Positions 1 through 9,307 are shown, numbered from the stretch's first letter. The stretch is DNA of 41,929 nt from Mucilaginibacter sp. (GCA_028287925.1 JAQBOS010000003.1:1-41929), one strand, 5' to 3'. Made by a program: numbers and translations. Notes: generated by a model from the sequence alone, not told the origin.

Positions 1-242
1 TACATGAAAACAAGGCTTCCGATTAATAGGGCCGGATGTTTTCCGTGAAAGCTCACATAGATCCTCGCAATTACAACAATTAATACGAGGTAACTCCATA
101 CAGAGCAGAGGGTGCTCCATAAAAGCATTTGCTGTACTTTATGATCCAGTTGCTGAATTTTTGCTTTAAACTCATCATCCTTCAACACGTCGTCTTCTAA
201 AATTAAGGAGATCTGCTTATTGATGGTTTTCGATTTTTCCAT
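1..242 (-). CDS. Small membrane protein, partial (C-terminus off window)
   Basis: A minus-strand reading frame starts with ATG at 242-240 and stays open to the left edge, giving at least 80 residues that begin MEKSKTINKQ. The first ~45 residues are hydrophilic and charged, and a hydrophobic segment (WSYLVLIVVIARIYV) around residues 49-63 looks like a membrane helix, with another hydrophobic stretch beginning at the edge. It follows the kdp-linked histidine kinase on the same strand after 157 bases, so it could be the distal gene of that unit or have its own promoter. I do not recognise the family. The length and frame are convincing but no function can be given. Confidence 0.6.
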   Translation of the reverse strand, partial: MEKSKTINKQISLILEDDVLKDDEFKAKIQQLDHKVQQMLLWSTLCSVWSYLVLIVVIARIYVSFHGKHPALLIGSLVFM

Positions 243-399
243 CTTTTGAATCCGCTATCCTTATGCCATAAAATACAGAGATTAAAAAACCTTTATTAAA
301 ACCTTTTAAATGAAGTTTTCCATGAATGAAATGAGAATTAGATCATGCAAATCAATTCATTTTGAATTGGTTGCCTGCTCAATATGAGATACTTGCAGC
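243..399. other. Intergenic stretch, AT-rich, no clear signal
   Basis: This gap separates the histidine kinase stop from the start of the partial membrane protein. It is AT-rich. I looked for a terminator hairpin on the minus strand and found none that is convincing. Confidence 0.4.
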
Positions 400-2166
400 T
401 TAAACTAAATGATCATTCTGCGCTGGTAACGAAAAATAAAAACTGCTGCCTTCACCAATGGCACTTTCAACCCATATAACGCCCTGTTGCGCTTCAATAA
501 AATCTTTAGAAATGGCCAGGCCCAGGCCGGAACCTGATTTATTCTGCCCATCTGTAGGTACCTGGAAATAGCGTTCAAACAGCCGTTCCCGGTATTGTTC
601 ATCAATGCCTTTACCAAAATCCCTAACCGCAAAAACAACCTGGTTGTCCTTTTCGCGAAGCTCAATAATGACTTTAGATTTTTCACCGCTATACCTTAAC
701 GCATTGGAGAGAAAGTTAACCAATACCCAAGCGGTTTTTTCCATATCCACCTGTACTTTGGGAAGACTTGATGGTGCTTTTACCTGCAAACTGATCCCTT
801 TTTGTTCTGCCTGGAACTTGACTGAGTTAAGCGCGTAGTTTACAATTTCCAAAGGATCTGAAAGCACGAAATTTAACTGGATATTACCTGTTTCAACCTG
901 TGAGAGATCAAGCAACTCGCTAGTGATCTTCAGTAAACGGTCGCTGTCATCTTTTATATGTTCCACCAATTCCATTTGCTGCGCATTAACCGGGCCTATC
1001 CGATCGTCCTGCAACAGCTTCAAACTCATTTTAATGGAAGAAATCGGTGTTTTCAATTCGTGTGAAATGGTGGCAATAAAATTGGTTTTAGCCTCATCAC
1101 GCTCTTTAAATTCAGTTATGTTACGGAGCATATAAACGCGTCCAACTGATTTGCTGCCAAAACTCACTGCATCTTCCGGCCTTGGGTCAAGGTTAGGGAT
1201 TACAATTTCACGGCTATCCAACTGGAAGTATGACTCCTTACCATTCAGGGCAATCTTAAATGATTTTATGGTTTTGTTTTCAATGATCGATTTAAACAGG
1301 TCATTTGTTCCGGTAAATTTATTTACGTTTTGGCCCACCAGTTTCTTTTCTTTCAGATTTAAGATCTCTTCTGCTACCGTATTAATAAACAAGATCTCAT
1401 CTTTTTCATTTAAGCCAATTATAGCATCCTGCATTTGCTCTATTATAGTATCAATCCGCTGTTTTTCAGATAATACCGTAGCCAGGTTACTATTTTCCCA
1501 TTCTTTTAACCGGTCTGTCATTTCATTGAAGGCGGACGACACATCGGCAAACTCATCATTAGCGCTGAAATTTAGCCGCTGGTTATAATTTTTTTGACTG
1601 ATCTCCCTGATCCCGTCTACCAGTTTCTTTAAAGGATCAGCTATAAATCCAGGGAAGTTGACACTAAAGCTGAAGAGCACAAGAAAGGTAAATGTCCCAA
1701 CCAGGCCCAAAAGAACGGTCGCTTTATTTACCGAAGCCTGCGCGCGTTCATTTTTACGCACAATGGCTTTCATGTTTAATAATTCTATCTGCCTTAGCTG
1801 CGCCCTGGCATGGTATTGTGCGTTATCCAGTGCTGCAGCATTTGCTACACCAGGCGCCTGCAATATGTTAAATGCCTTTCTTAAGCCGGCAGTGGCCTCT
1901 GCCTCTCCCTTTTCTGTAATATTATGTTCCTGCAGCACCAACTGGCGGTCAAAATCCTTAATCGCTTTGTTATTTAACGGAAGCTTATTTTCATCGAGCA
2001 CGGTCCGCATTTCGCGTGCAAAACTTAATGACTCATAATTATTTTTCAGGATCACCTTGGCGCTGTCTGATATTTCATGGATATAAAATATAGCCACAAC
2101 CCCGAAAGAGAGAACGATCAGGAAAAGAAACCCGAATCCTAACCGTAATTTATTTTTGATTTTCAT
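400..2166 (-). CDS. HAMP/PAS sensor histidine kinase linked to split KdpD
   Basis: A 588-residue inner-membrane histidine kinase. Membrane helix 1 is at about residues 8-30, an extracytoplasmic helical sensor region at 31-148, helix 2 at about 150-172, HAMP to about 225, and a PAS domain at about 238-350. HisKA carries the phospho-acceptor H369 in SHELKTP, and the HATPase part has NALRYS (N box), DFGKGI (G1) and GSGLGLAIS (G2). It is 25 bases downstream of a KdpD that lacks any kinase domain and is the last clear gene of the kdp unit. I infer that the KdpD head and this kinase together do the job of full-length KdpD. Its likely partner is the NtrC-type regulator at 12089-13429, because no OmpR-type KdpE is present. 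Partnering is inference; the kinase assignment is firm. Confidence 0.93.
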   Translation of the reverse strand: MKIKNKLRLGFGFLFLIVLSFGVVAIFYIHEISDSAKVILKNNYESLSFAREMRTVLDENKLPLNNKAIKDFDRQLVLQEHNITEKGEAEATAGLRKAFNILQAPGVANAAALDNAQYHARAQLRQIELLNMKAIVRKNERAQASVNKATVLLGLVGTFTFLVLFSFSVNFPGFIADPLKKLVDGIREISQKNYNQRLNFSANDEFADVSSAFNEMTDRLKEWENSNLATVLSEKQRIDTIIEQMQDAIIGLNEKDEILFINTVAEEILNLKEKKLVGQNVNKFTGTNDLFKSIIENKTIKSFKIALNGKESYFQLDSREIVIPNLDPRPEDAVSFGSKSVGRVYMLRNITEFKERDEAKTNFIATISHELKTPISSIKMSLKLLQDDRIGPVNAQQMELVEHIKDDSDRLLKITSELLDLSQVETGNIQLNFVLSDPLEIVNYALNSVKFQAEQKGISLQVKAPSSLPKVQVDMEKTAWVLVNFLSNALRYSGEKSKVIIELREKDNQVVFAVRDFGKGIDEQYRERLFERYFQVPTDGQNKSGSGLGLAISKDFIEAQQGVIWVESAIGEGSSFYFSLPAQNDHLV

Positions 2167-2191
2167 ATTATTGATTTTTAATTTCTACCGG

Positions 2192-3322
2192 TCATGATAA
2201 AATAACCAGGTCGGTAGCTGTTTCCGCTATTTTCTTTAATAACTCATTAAACACTGCTGTCCTCAAAATAACCTGGAACAGGCTCAGGTGAGGTTTGCCA
2301 ATACAAATAGTTGTTACTTCCCGTTCTTCCGCAATGCTCATTATAGTTTGAGTAACATTATCACTTTTTATTTTCACCACCTCGCCCCCAAGCTCTGTAG
2401 CCAGTTTAAAATTATTGATGAGGTGACGTTGCTTGTCGAGCTTGATGCGATTGCCACTTTCGCTGCTGCTTTGCACATATAAAACTATCCAGGGTGATCG
2501 GTAATAAGATGCCAGGCGCGCCGTTTTCCTGATCACAACCTTTGCCGTTTCCGCATTGGATGAGATACAGGCAAGAAACTTTTCAGGTCGCAATTTGATC
2601 TGTTTGGGGATCTCAATATCTATCTTCCGTTCAACATGGTGCGCCACTTCTTTCAGGGCAAGCTCCCTTAATTGCAGGATCTTATCGGGCTGGAAGAAAT
2701 TTTGTAAGGCAATATCCACTTTACTTTTGTCATAGATCTTCCCTTCCTTCAACCGGTCGATGAGCTCATCAGCAGTAAGGTCAATATTGACAATTTCGTC
2801 CGTCAGCTCCAGCACTTTGTCGGGAATGCGCTCGGTAATGGGGATCCCGGTAATCTCTTCAATCTCCTGGTTCATGCTCTCCAGGTGCTGAATATTAACA
2901 GCTGAAATAACACTTATACCTGCTTCCAAAATATCCAGCACATCCTGCCAGCGTTTACCGTTCTTGCTGCCTTCCACATTAGTGTGTGCCAGTTCATCAA
3001 CAATAACAACCTCAGGGTGGCGGTTCAAAATGGCCGGCAGGTCCATTTCTTCCATTTCTTTCCCTTTATAGAAGATCTTTCTTCGCGGGATAACGGGCAA
3101 ACCGGCTAATAAACTATGTGTTTCGGCACGATTGTGCGTTTCTATATAGCCAATTTGTATATCGATACCGTTACGTAAAAGCGCATGGGCCTCCTGCAGC
3201 ATCCGGTAGGTTTTACCCACCCCGGCGCTCATGCCGATATAGATCTTAAACTTCCCCCGCCGTGATTTTTTTACCAGTTCGATAAAAGTTTTAACCTCAT
3301 CATTCTTTTCTTCCGTTTTCAT
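2192..3322 (-). CDS. kdpD: Short KdpD (KdpD head + USP domain, no kinase)
   Basis: The 376-residue product matches only the N-terminal cytoplasmic part of KdpD. Walker A GMSAGVGKT is at residues 30-38, followed by the family's Walker-B-like VVIVDELAHTN and the KRWQDV segment. A universal-stress-protein-like domain runs from about residue 245 to the end (FLACISSNAETAKVV onward). Full-length KdpD of Escherichia coli is about 894 residues with four membrane helices, GAF, HisKA and HATPase; all of these are absent. The protein should be a cytosolic sensor module, in other bacteria tied to K+ or c-di-AMP sensing through the USP part. It starts 5 bases after the porin gene and is followed by a separate histidine kinase. 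Truncated KdpDs are common annotations in Bacteroidota, so I read it as intact, not broken. Confidence 0.93.
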   Translation of the reverse strand: MKTEEKNDEVKTFIELVKKSRRGKFKIYIGMSAGVGKTYRMLQEAHALLRNGIDIQIGYIETHNRAETHSLLAGLPVIPRRKIFYKGKEMEEMDLPAILNRHPEVVIVDELAHTNVEGSKNGKRWQDVLDILEAGISVISAVNIQHLESMNQEIEEITGIPITERIPDKVLELTDEIVNIDLTADELIDRLKEGKIYDKSKVDIALQNFFQPDKILQLRELALKEVAHHVERKIDIEIPKQIKLRPEKFLACISSNAETAKVVIRKTARLASYYRSPWIVLYVQSSSESGNRIKLDKQRHLINNFKLATELGGEVVKIKSDNVTQTIMSIAEEREVTTICIGKPHLSLFQVILRTAVFNELLKKIAETATDLVILS

Positions 3323-3327
3323 CGTAA

Positions 3328-4407
3328 TTAAAATGAAACTGCTAAGCTGGTTGTAACTAATGGATTATTTGCAACATAAACATTGTCTTTCAAAAATATT
3401 TTGTCTTTACTATTATAGGTCTTTCCTTCTAACCTTATTACGACATTTGGAAAGGGTATGTAATCCACATTTAATGAATAACCCGTTGTATTAAAACCAT
3501 CAGGCGTTTGGGTATTAATAAAAATTCCATGCTGATCTTTATAATACTCAATCCTGCCTGCAACAGCCCATTGCTTATCCAATAAATAACGGGCTATAAA
3601 TACCGGGGCAATAATGTTATTTGTTCCTGCTGCGGCATGTACTTTTTGCTGCGTGCCATAATCTATACCCGCAGTAATACCAAATTTAGGTGTTAGTTGT
3701 ATAATTGCGTAAAGATCATGGTAAAATCGTTTTACACTGGTAGAATCGGGGCCTTCGGTACCCAGATAATTGCTGTAATTCAGCGTAAAATTTGCTGATG
3801 GCTTCCAGGTCAATTGTACACCGCCGGCAAGGCTATTATTTGCATCCTGCCGCTGGATCCGCTGCCAGCCATTTAAAAATAAAGCAGCCGCGGTAAACTT
3901 TCCATCAGCGGTGTTATAGGTGATTTTAGCGCCTGATTCATAATAAGGCGTATTATCTGAAACTATCCCACGGGTAAGTACCCAGCAGTCTTTTCCAACT
4001 GCGCTTTCAAAGCCAATATGCGATGAAAAAACACCTGCATCCAGCCACAGATCAGCTTTTTTTGAAAGCTTGATCCCGGCATTGGCTTCATAAATATTTT
4101 TTAATACGCCAGGTTCGGCAGCCAGGTTTGCGTTTGTATATGTTCCGGCCATTAAAGCAAAATTGGCGCGGATATTATCATTTGAATAAGCGGCTTTTAT
4201 AAACCCAAGGTTAAGGGTTACTTCGTTTGTACGATTGTAGGAATATACAAATGATGGCCTGTTATGATCTGCCGGCTTGTTAAAATCGTAACTGTAGTAT
4301 AGTTCCGCATAGCCGCTTATGGTAAGCTTTGCGGTATGCGAAGTATCCTGTGCTTTAACTATTGCCATTGTTAAAAACAGGATAATTATTAATATAATTC
4401 TTCTCAT
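3328..4407 (-). CDS. BBP2-type outer-membrane porin in kdp operon
   Basis: The 359-residue protein starts with a signal peptide (MRRIILIIILFLTMAIVKAQ) and continues as amphipathic beta-strands ending in an aromatic C-terminus (TTSLAVSF), as expected for an outer-membrane barrel. The pattern VFSSHIGFES, SDNTPYYESG, LFLNGWQ, GGVQLTWKP is typical of the OmpL-like beta-barrel porin-2 (BBP2) family. It sits between kdpC and kdpD, with 67 bases and a hairpin before it and only 5 bases after it. The inferred job is passive entry of K+ or counter-ions into the periplasm to feed the Kdp pump. A second porin of the same family is at 10413-11849. Family assignment is fairly sure; the substrate is inferred from context only. 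Confidence 0.85.
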   Translation of the reverse strand: MRRIILIIILFLTMAIVKAQDTSHTAKLTISGYAELYYSYDFNKPADHNRPSFVYSYNRTNEVTLNLGFIKAAYSNDNIRANFALMAGTYTNANLAAEPGVLKNIYEANAGIKLSKKADLWLDAGVFSSHIGFESAVGKDCWVLTRGIVSDNTPYYESGAKITYNTADGKFTAAALFLNGWQRIQRQDANNSLAGGVQLTWKPSANFTLNYSNYLGTEGPDSTSVKRFYHDLYAIIQLTPKFGITAGIDYGTQQKVHAAAGTNNIIAPVFIARYLLDKQWAVAGRIEYYKDQHGIFINTQTPDGFNTTGYSLNVDYIPFPNVVIRLEGKTYNSKDKIFLKDNVYVANNPLVTTSLAVSF

Positions 4408-4426
4408 TGTTTAGTTAACATAAAGC

Positions 4427-4462
4427 AGAAAGCCGGCCATAAGGTTAAATAGCCGGCTTTCT
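4427..4462 (-). terminator. Hairpin between kdpC and porin (attenuator-like)
   Basis: Two perfect 11-base arms (4427-4437 and 4452-4462, arm AGAAAGCCGGC) flank a 14-base loop. On the minus strand the second arm ends in TTTCT and is followed by a pyrimidine-rich stretch, not a clean T-run. It lies in the only sizeable gap within the kdp unit. It could partly terminate transcription, or mark a processing site that gives more kdpFABC than porin/sensor mRNA. Confidence 0.6.
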
Positions 4463-4474
4463 ACCGTAGACAGG

Positions 4475-5038
4475 TTATTTCAGTTGGTCAAGCGCTACGT
4501 TTAATTTTAGCACATTAACTTTCGGTGGACCAAATAAGCCTAACAAAGGCGCTTCAATATGGCTATCAACCAATGCGGCAACTTTTTGCTCATCAAGCTT
4601 TCTGAATTTCGCAACCCTTTTTACCTGTATTTTTGCAGCTTCGGGCGATATGTCCGGATCCAGCCCGCTGCCGGATGCGGTAACCAGATCAGCAGAGATC
4701 TCGCTGCGTTTAAGATAAGGGTGATATTTTAAAAGTGTGTCAATCCGGTTGGAAACGTCCTTCAGGTAATCCGGGTTGCTTGGCCCTTTATTTGAGCCGC
4801 CGGATCCGGCTGCATTATAAGCCACAGCTGATGGCCTGCCCCAAAAATATTGGGGTTTAGTGAAGCTTTGCCCTACATTGGCATAGCCAACCACCTTGCC
4901 ATTTACCACTACTGTTTCTCCGTTGCCGGCGCCTTTTGAAAGCTTCCCGGCCAGCATGATAGAAACCGGGTAGATAACACATAATACTATAGTAAGTACG
5001 ATGGTGATCCTTATTGATGGAATAATATACTTTTTCAT
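4475..5038 (-). CDS. kdpC: Potassium-transporting ATPase subunit C
   Basis: 187 residues, the normal KdpC length. One N-terminal membrane helix (about residues 8-30, IRITIVLTIVLCVIYPVSIMLA) is followed by a periplasmic domain with family motifs: GQSFTKPQYFWGRPSAVAYN, SGSGLDPDISPEAA and ALVDSHIEAPLLGLFGPPKVNVLKLN. KdpC is the periplasmic/membrane accessory subunit that stabilises the KdpFABC complex and affects its K+ and ATP handling. It starts 11 bases after kdpB. No unusual residues stand out. Confidence 0.97.
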   Translation of the reverse strand: MKKYIIPSIRITIVLTIVLCVIYPVSIMLAGKLSKGAGNGETVVVNGKVVGYANVGQSFTKPQYFWGRPSAVAYNAAGSGGSNKGPSNPDYLKDVSNRIDTLLKYHPYLKRSEISADLVTASGSGLDPDISPEAAKIQVKRVAKFRKLDEQKVAALVDSHIEAPLLGLFGPPKVNVLKLNVALDQLK

Positions 5039-5049
5039 TTTCTTTAATA

Positions 5050-7077
5050 TTAAATGATGTGTGCAACAATCAGATCAATTAGCTTGATCCCAATAAATGG
5101 TGCGATAACACCGCCAACACCATAGATCATCAAATTGCGGCGTAATAGTGCGCTTGCTCCTATCGGCTTGTATTCAACACCTCTGAGCGCAAGCGGGATC
5201 AGCATAGGAATAATGATGGCGTTAAATATAACCGCCGACAAAATTGCCGATTCAGGACTGTGCAGCCCCATAATATTGATGCTCTGCAAGGCAGGGATAG
5301 AAGCCATAAACAAAGCAGGCACAATGGCAAAATATTTGGCCACATCGTTTGCTATGGAGAAGGTGGTAAGCGTTCCACGGGTGATCAGCAATTGCTTACC
5401 AATCTCAACGATCTCTATCAGTTTGGTTGGGTCATTATCCAAATCCACCATGTTACCGGCTTCTTTTGCTGCCTGGGTACCGCTGTTCATAGCAACGCCC
5501 ACATCGGCTTGTGCAAGGGCCGGGGCATCATTGGTACCGTCACCCATCATGGCTACCAGTTTACCACTGTTTTGTTCCAGCTTAATGTAGTTCATCTTAT
5601 CCTCGGGCTTAGCTTCGGCTATATAATCGTCCACACCAGCCTTTTCGGCAATGAATTTGGCGGTTAAAGGGTTATCACCGGTAACCATTACTGTTTTAAC
5701 ACCCATTTTACGCAGGCGTTCAAAACGTTCAGAGATCCCGGTTTTGATGATATCCTGCAATTCAACTACACCCAGGATCTTTTCATTTTGCGAAACAACC
5801 AGCGGAGTACCACCGTTTGATGCAATGATCTTTACCCGTTCATCTACTTCTTGCGGGAAAGGATTCCCTGCTTTTAGTGCTATATTTTTGATGGAATCTG
5901 CAGCTCCTTTACGAATACGTAAACCGTCAGGAGTATTAATCCCGCTTGACCGTGTTTCGGCTGTAAATTTTACAAATTCAGAATTTGGAGGGGCAACAGG
6001 TAATTTAAAATGACCGGCTGCCAACTCCACGATGGATTTACCTTCGGGTGTTTCATCTGCCAATGATCCCAACACGCAGGCTGTTATTAAATCATCCGGA
6101 GCTATGCCCGAAGCGGGCCAAAAGTGGGTAGCCTTACGATTGCCTATAGTAATAGTGCCTGTTTTGTCAAGTAAAAGCACATCAATATCACCTGCTGTTT
6201 CAACCGCCTTGCCTGATTTAGTGATCACATTAGCTCTTAATGCTCTGTCCATACCAGCAATCCCGATGGCTGATAAAAGGCCACCGATGGTGGTTGGGAT
6301 CAAACATACAAACAGGGAGATCAAGGCTGCTATAGTAATAGGCGTATTTGCATAATTTGCAAACGGCTGCAGTGTAACGCAAACAATAATGAATATCAGC
6401 GTAAAGCTGGCAAGCAAAATGGTCAGGGCGATCTCATTTGGTGTTTTCTGACGCGATGCGCCCTCAACCAAAGCAATCATCTTATCCAAAAAGCTTTCAC
6501 CCGGTTGGGTGGATACCATTACTCTTATCTCGTCCGACAATACCTTGGTACCGCCTGTTACGGATGATTTATCACCTCCTGACTCGCGGATCACCGGCGC
6601 TGATTCGCCTGTTATAGCCGATTCATCTATAGTGGCTATCCCCTCAATGATCTCACCATCGGTTGGGATTGTGTCGCCTGTTTCACAGGTAAAGACATCG
6701 CCTTTACGCAAATCGCTCGATGATTTCAGTACGATGGTACCATCTTCCATAACAACCTTTGCAGGAGTTTCCTGGCGGGTTTTACGTAAGCTGTCGGCCT
6801 GTGCCTTACCGCGAGCCTCGGCAATTGCCTCGGCAAAATTGGCAAATAGTACGGTTAAAAGCAGGATAAAAAATATGGACAAGTTATATCCGAAAGATCC
6901 CTGGTCGTGGTGCGAAAAGCTGTATGCGCTTACCACCAGCATAACCAATGTGCCTACCTCCACGGTAAACATTACCGGGTTGTGGATCATTACCCGGGGA
7001 TCCAGCTTTATGAACGATTGTTTTAAAGCTGTCTGTACCTGGGCAGGTTCAAATAATTTATTAGATTGATTTTTCAT
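5050..7077 (-). CDS. kdpB: Potassium-transporting P-type ATPase subunit B
   Basis: 675 residues, normal for KdpB. Visible P-type ATPase signatures: TGES at 156-159 (its serine is the inhibitory phosphorylation site in E. coli KdpB), PTTIGG at 261-266 in the ion-path helix, DKTGTIT with the phosphorylated D304, KGAAD in the nucleotide domain, and [20 protein letters not shown] in the hinge. It hydrolyses ATP in the inner membrane to drive high-affinity K+ uptake through KdpA. It lies 8 bases from kdpA and 11 from kdpC, so the three are clearly co-transcribed. Confidence 0.98.
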   Translation of the reverse strand: MKNQSNKLFEPAQVQTALKQSFIKLDPRVMIHNPVMFTVEVGTLVMLVVSAYSFSHHDQGSFGYNLSIFFILLLTVLFANFAEAIAEARGKAQADSLRKTRQETPAKVVMEDGTIVLKSSSDLRKGDVFTCETGDTIPTDGEIIEGIATIDESAITGESAPVIRESGGDKSSVTGGTKVLSDEIRVMVSTQPGESFLDKMIALVEGASRQKTPNEIALTILLASFTLIFIIVCVTLQPFANYANTPITIAALISLFVCLIPTTIGGLLSAIGIAGMDRALRANVITKSGKAVETAGDIDVLLLDKTGTITIGNRKATHFWPASGIAPDDLITACVLGSLADETPEGKSIVELAAGHFKLPVAPPNSEFVKFTAETRSSGINTPDGLRIRKGAADSIKNIALKAGNPFPQEVDERVKIIASNGGTPLVVSQNEKILGVVELQDIIKTGISERFERLRKMGVKTVMVTGDNPLTAKFIAEKAGVDDYIAEAKPEDKMNYIKLEQNSGKLVAMMGDGTNDAPALAQADVGVAMNSGTQAAKEAGNMVDLDNDPTKLIEIVEIGKQLLITRGTLTTFSIANDVAKYFAIVPALFMASIPALQSINIMGLHSPESAILSAVIFNAIIIPMLIPLALRGVEYKPIGASALLRRNLMIYGVGGVIAPFIGIKLIDLIVAHII

Positions 7078-7085
7078 TGTTCTGT

Positions 7086-8810
7086 TTATCTTTTAATAAG
7101 CATGGAGAAATGTTCTGCCAGCGGGCCGAGGGCAAGCGCAGGGAAATAAGACAGGGCATTCAATACAATAATTACCGCGAAAGTCATTACCCCAAAAGTG
7201 AGGGTATCGGTTTTTAAAGTACCGGCAGACTCTGGAATGAATTTCTTTTGTGCAAGCAATCCGGCAATCGCTACGGGGCCAATTATTGGCAAAAAGCGAC
7301 CAAATAGCATAACAACCCCGGTTGTAACGTTCCAGAATATGTTGCCATCTCCCAAACCTTCAAACCCTGAACCATTGTTGGCATTGGATGAAGTATACTC
7401 GTACAACATCTCCGAAAAGCCATGGTATTTAGGGTTATTGAGCCAGGTGGAAGGCTTTACTGCCCAATCGATATTAGGGTGAACGGTAACTATATAGCTG
7501 GCAAGCGCAGTTCCCGTCATGATAAGGAAAGGGCTCAGCAGCGTTATCAGCGCAGCAATTTTTACTTCTCTTGCCTCTACTTTATGCCCAAGGAATTCCG
7601 GGGTTCGACCAACCATAAGGCCGGAGATGAAGACCGCAATTATTACATATATAAAATAATTTAACAAACCTACACCGCAACCGCCGAAGAAGCCGTTGAT
7701 CATCATGGCCAGCAATTGCCATAAACCGGTAAGGGCCATGGTGCTGTCATGCATCCCGTTAACAGAGCCTGTTGAAGTAACTGTAGTCAAAGTGCTCCAA
7801 TATGCAGTTGCTGCCGGCCCAAAACGCACCTCTTTACCTTCCATGGCGCCAGTTGCCTGACTTACACCCATTTTGGCAATCAGCGGGTTCCCGCCAAGCT
7901 CACTACTTATGGTAGGTAACATCAGCATCATCACACCAAACATCATCACACCAAAAAACACCCAGGCTAACTTCTTACGGCGTATAAAATAACCGAAAGC
8001 CAGGATCATTGCCACCGGGATAATAAACTGGGAAATGATCTCAGTCATGTTGGTCAGGTAATTCGGATTTTCCAGCGGATGGGCCGAGTTGGCGCCAAAC
8101 CAGCCACCGCCATTTGTACCTAAGTGTTTAATGGCTATCATTTGTGCAGCTGGTCCGCGCGACATGTTTACCGTATCGCCCTGTAAGGAAATAAATTTAT
8201 CCTTACCGGCATAGCTGCTTGGGGTACCATTAAAGGTTAGTATTAAAGACACAACTATAGATAAAGGCAGCAGCAAACGGGTAATGGATTTTAAAAAGAA
8301 ATTCCAAAAGTTACCCAGGTCTGTAGCGGTTTTATCCCTGAAGGCTTTAAATACAGCCACAGCACATGCAATACCAGTTGCCGCACTCACAAAATGTAAA
8401 AACATAAAGATGAAGTGTTGGGTAAGATAAGTAGCGCCACTCTCGCCTGAATAGTGCTGCAGGTTACAGTTCACCACAAAGCTGATGATCGTGTTAAAAG
8501 CAGTATCGGCTGATTGCCCTGCATTGCCGTCAGGATTGAGTGGTAATTTATCCTGGTACATCAAAACAAAAAAGCCATAAACGATCCATAAACTATTGAT
8601 GGTCATCATGGCTTTGAGAAACTGTTTCCAGTTCATCGGCTCATTAGGGTTAATACCGGATAGTTTAAAAATGCCTTTTTCTATGGGCTTCAAAAAATCC
8701 GTCCATGTTTTTTCCCCGGCAAACATTCTGGCCAGGTACTTGCCCAGTGGTATTGCGATCAGCAGCGTGATGGCAAAGGAGGCAATAATTCCAAGTAATT
8801 CAGTGTTCAT
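7086..8810 (-). CDS. kdpA: Potassium-transporting ATPase subunit A (operon copy)
   Basis: 574 residues, about ten membrane helices, four-fold pseudo-symmetric K+ channel-like subunit. The selectivity-filter loops are visible as [10 protein letters not shown] (from 114), [15 protein letters not shown] (from 231), [10 protein letters not shown] (from 347) and SNANNGSG (475-482). In the first filter the TNTN of E. coli is NCN here; the others are close to the usual form. It binds K+ and passes it to KdpB. It follows kdpF by 12 bases and precedes kdpB by 8. A second, more divergent KdpA lies on the opposite strand at 15953-17680. Confidence 0.97.
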   Translation of the reverse strand: MNTELLGIIASFAITLLIAIPLGKYLARMFAGEKTWTDFLKPIEKGIFKLSGINPNEPMNWKQFLKAMMTINSLWIVYGFFVLMYQDKLPLNPDGNAGQSADTAFNTIISFVVNCNLQHYSGESGATYLTQHFIFMFLHFVSAATGIACAVAVFKAFRDKTATDLGNFWNFFLKSITRLLLPLSIVVSLILTFNGTPSSYAGKDKFISLQGDTVNMSRGPAAQMIAIKHLGTNGGGWFGANSAHPLENPNYLTNMTEIISQFIIPVAMILAFGYFIRRKKLAWVFFGVMMFGVMMLMLPTISSELGGNPLIAKMGVSQATGAMEGKEVRFGPAATAYWSTLTTVTSTGSVNGMHDSTMALTGLWQLLAMMINGFFGGCGVGLLNYFIYVIIAVFISGLMVGRTPEFLGHKVEAREVKIAALITLLSPFLIMTGTALASYIVTVHPNIDWAVKPSTWLNNPKYHGFSEMLYEYTSSNANNGSGFEGLGDGNIFWNVTTGVVMLFGRFLPIIGPVAIAGLLAQKKFIPESAGTLKTDTLTFGVMTFAVIIVLNALSYFPALALGPLAEHFSMLIKR

Positions 8811-8822
8811 TGTCTTTTACAA

Positions 8823-8900
8823 TTAAAATTTTTCGGGTTTGAGCAGCACATATATCATGTATATGAAAACTGCAATTGCTACGATGAATAGGGCTAACAT
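8823..8900 (-). CDS. kdpF: Potassium-transporting ATPase subunit F
   Basis: A 25-residue peptide beginning MLALFIVAIAVF and ending LLKPEKF, almost entirely one membrane helix. The position immediately ahead of kdpA and the C-terminal L-x-x-x-E-x-F pattern fit KdpF, the lipid-like stabilising peptide of the KdpFABC complex (29 residues in E. coli). It is too short for most gene finders. It starts 5 bases downstream of another small ORF (8906-8989). Confidence 0.85.
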   Translation of the reverse strand: MLALFIVAIAVFIYMIYVLLKPEKF

Positions 8901-8905
8901 AACTT

Positions 8906-8989
8906 TTAGATTTTTTCGAAATAGTCAATGGATTTAAAAATGAGCCAACAGCCAATTAGCAGGGCGATGAAAAGAATGATAGTGTTCAT
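8906..8989 (-). CDS. 27-residue membrane peptide leading the kdp operon
   Basis: An ATG at 8989-8987 opens a 27-codon frame: MNTIILFIALLIGCWLIFKS, then a short charged tail with two acidic and two basic residues. It is a single hydrophobic helix with a polar C-terminus, unlike KdpF in sequence. It is the first frame after the predicted sigma-54 promoter, about 13 bases from the expected transcript start, and ends 5 bases before kdpF. Possible roles are a second small subunit of the Kdp complex or a regulator of it. It could be a chance frame, but its position, membrane character and tight spacing argue for a real gene. Confidence 0.6.
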   Translation of the reverse strand: MNTIILFIALLIGCWLIFKSIDYFEKI

Positions 8990-9012
8990 AGTCTTATAGT
9001 TTTACTGACATT

Positions 9013-9028
9013 GGCAAAGGATATACCA
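9013..9028 (-). promoter_or_regulatory. Sigma-54 (-24/-12) promoter of kdp operon
   Basis: On the minus strand the sequence is TGGTATATCCTTTGCC: the -24 GG (9027-9026) and the -12 GC (9015-9014) are separated by exactly 10 bases, and TTTGC matches the -12 element well. The predicted transcript starts near 9002, 13 bases before the first small ORF. The case is strengthened by the NtrC-type activator gene nearby and the palindrome 98 bases upstream. Confidence 0.75.
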
Positions 9029-9116
9029 CCAATTTGAATTATTTATTCAAGTTACTTATTATCAGTTAATTAATATAGTATAAATTACAGAAAAATTGAA
9101 AGTACAGGTAAAATAA

Positions 9117-9133
9117 CCTATCAAAATGATAGG
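9117..9133. promoter_or_regulatory. Palindromic activator site (UAS) for kdp
   Basis: CCTATCAAAATGATAGG is a perfect palindrome of 7-base arms around AAA. Its centre (9125) is about 98.5 bases upstream of the GG of the kdp sigma-54 promoter, the usual distance for an NtrC-family enhancer site. A degenerate half-site TTATCAAAA follows around 9139-9147. The core TCAAAATGA recurs at the other sigma-54 promoters of this window. Confidence 0.7.
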
Positions 9134-9232
9134 GTTTATTATCAAAAAATATACTGGGCGTTATAATTTCCGGGTGTTTCGGTTTGGCGGCGTGCCGTGA
9201 GGACATGGGCCAGAGGAATAAAAATCAACCCA

Positions 9233-9259
9233 CAAAAAACCCCGCAAAGCGGGGCTTTT
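9233..9259 (-). terminator. Rho-independent terminator
   Basis: CCCCGC at 9240-9245 and GCGGGG at 9249-9254 form a 6-base stem with an AAA loop (extended by flanking bases). The plus-strand A-run at 9233-9239 becomes a T-run after the stem on the minus strand. It ends transcription of the secreted protein gene at 9308-9904. Confidence 0.85.
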
Positions 9260-9307
9260 CTCGAACAGGGTAGTTCAATTATATAGTCAATTGTAGTAAA
9301 TTATTAA

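Noticed and set aside
2192-3322. kdpD as a truncated pseudogene
   Set aside because: The frame ends cleanly after the USP domain, is tightly packed in the operon, and is followed by an intact kinase; short KdpDs are usual in this phylum.
4857-5069. 70-codon minus-strand frame overlapping the kdpC start
   Set aside because: It lies out of frame across the kdpB/kdpC junction and reads as low-plausibility protein; kdpC explains the sequence.
6509-7069. 186-codon frame antisense to kdpB
   Set aside because: It is a shadow of the strongly conserved kdpB coding frame and shows no recognisable protein pattern.
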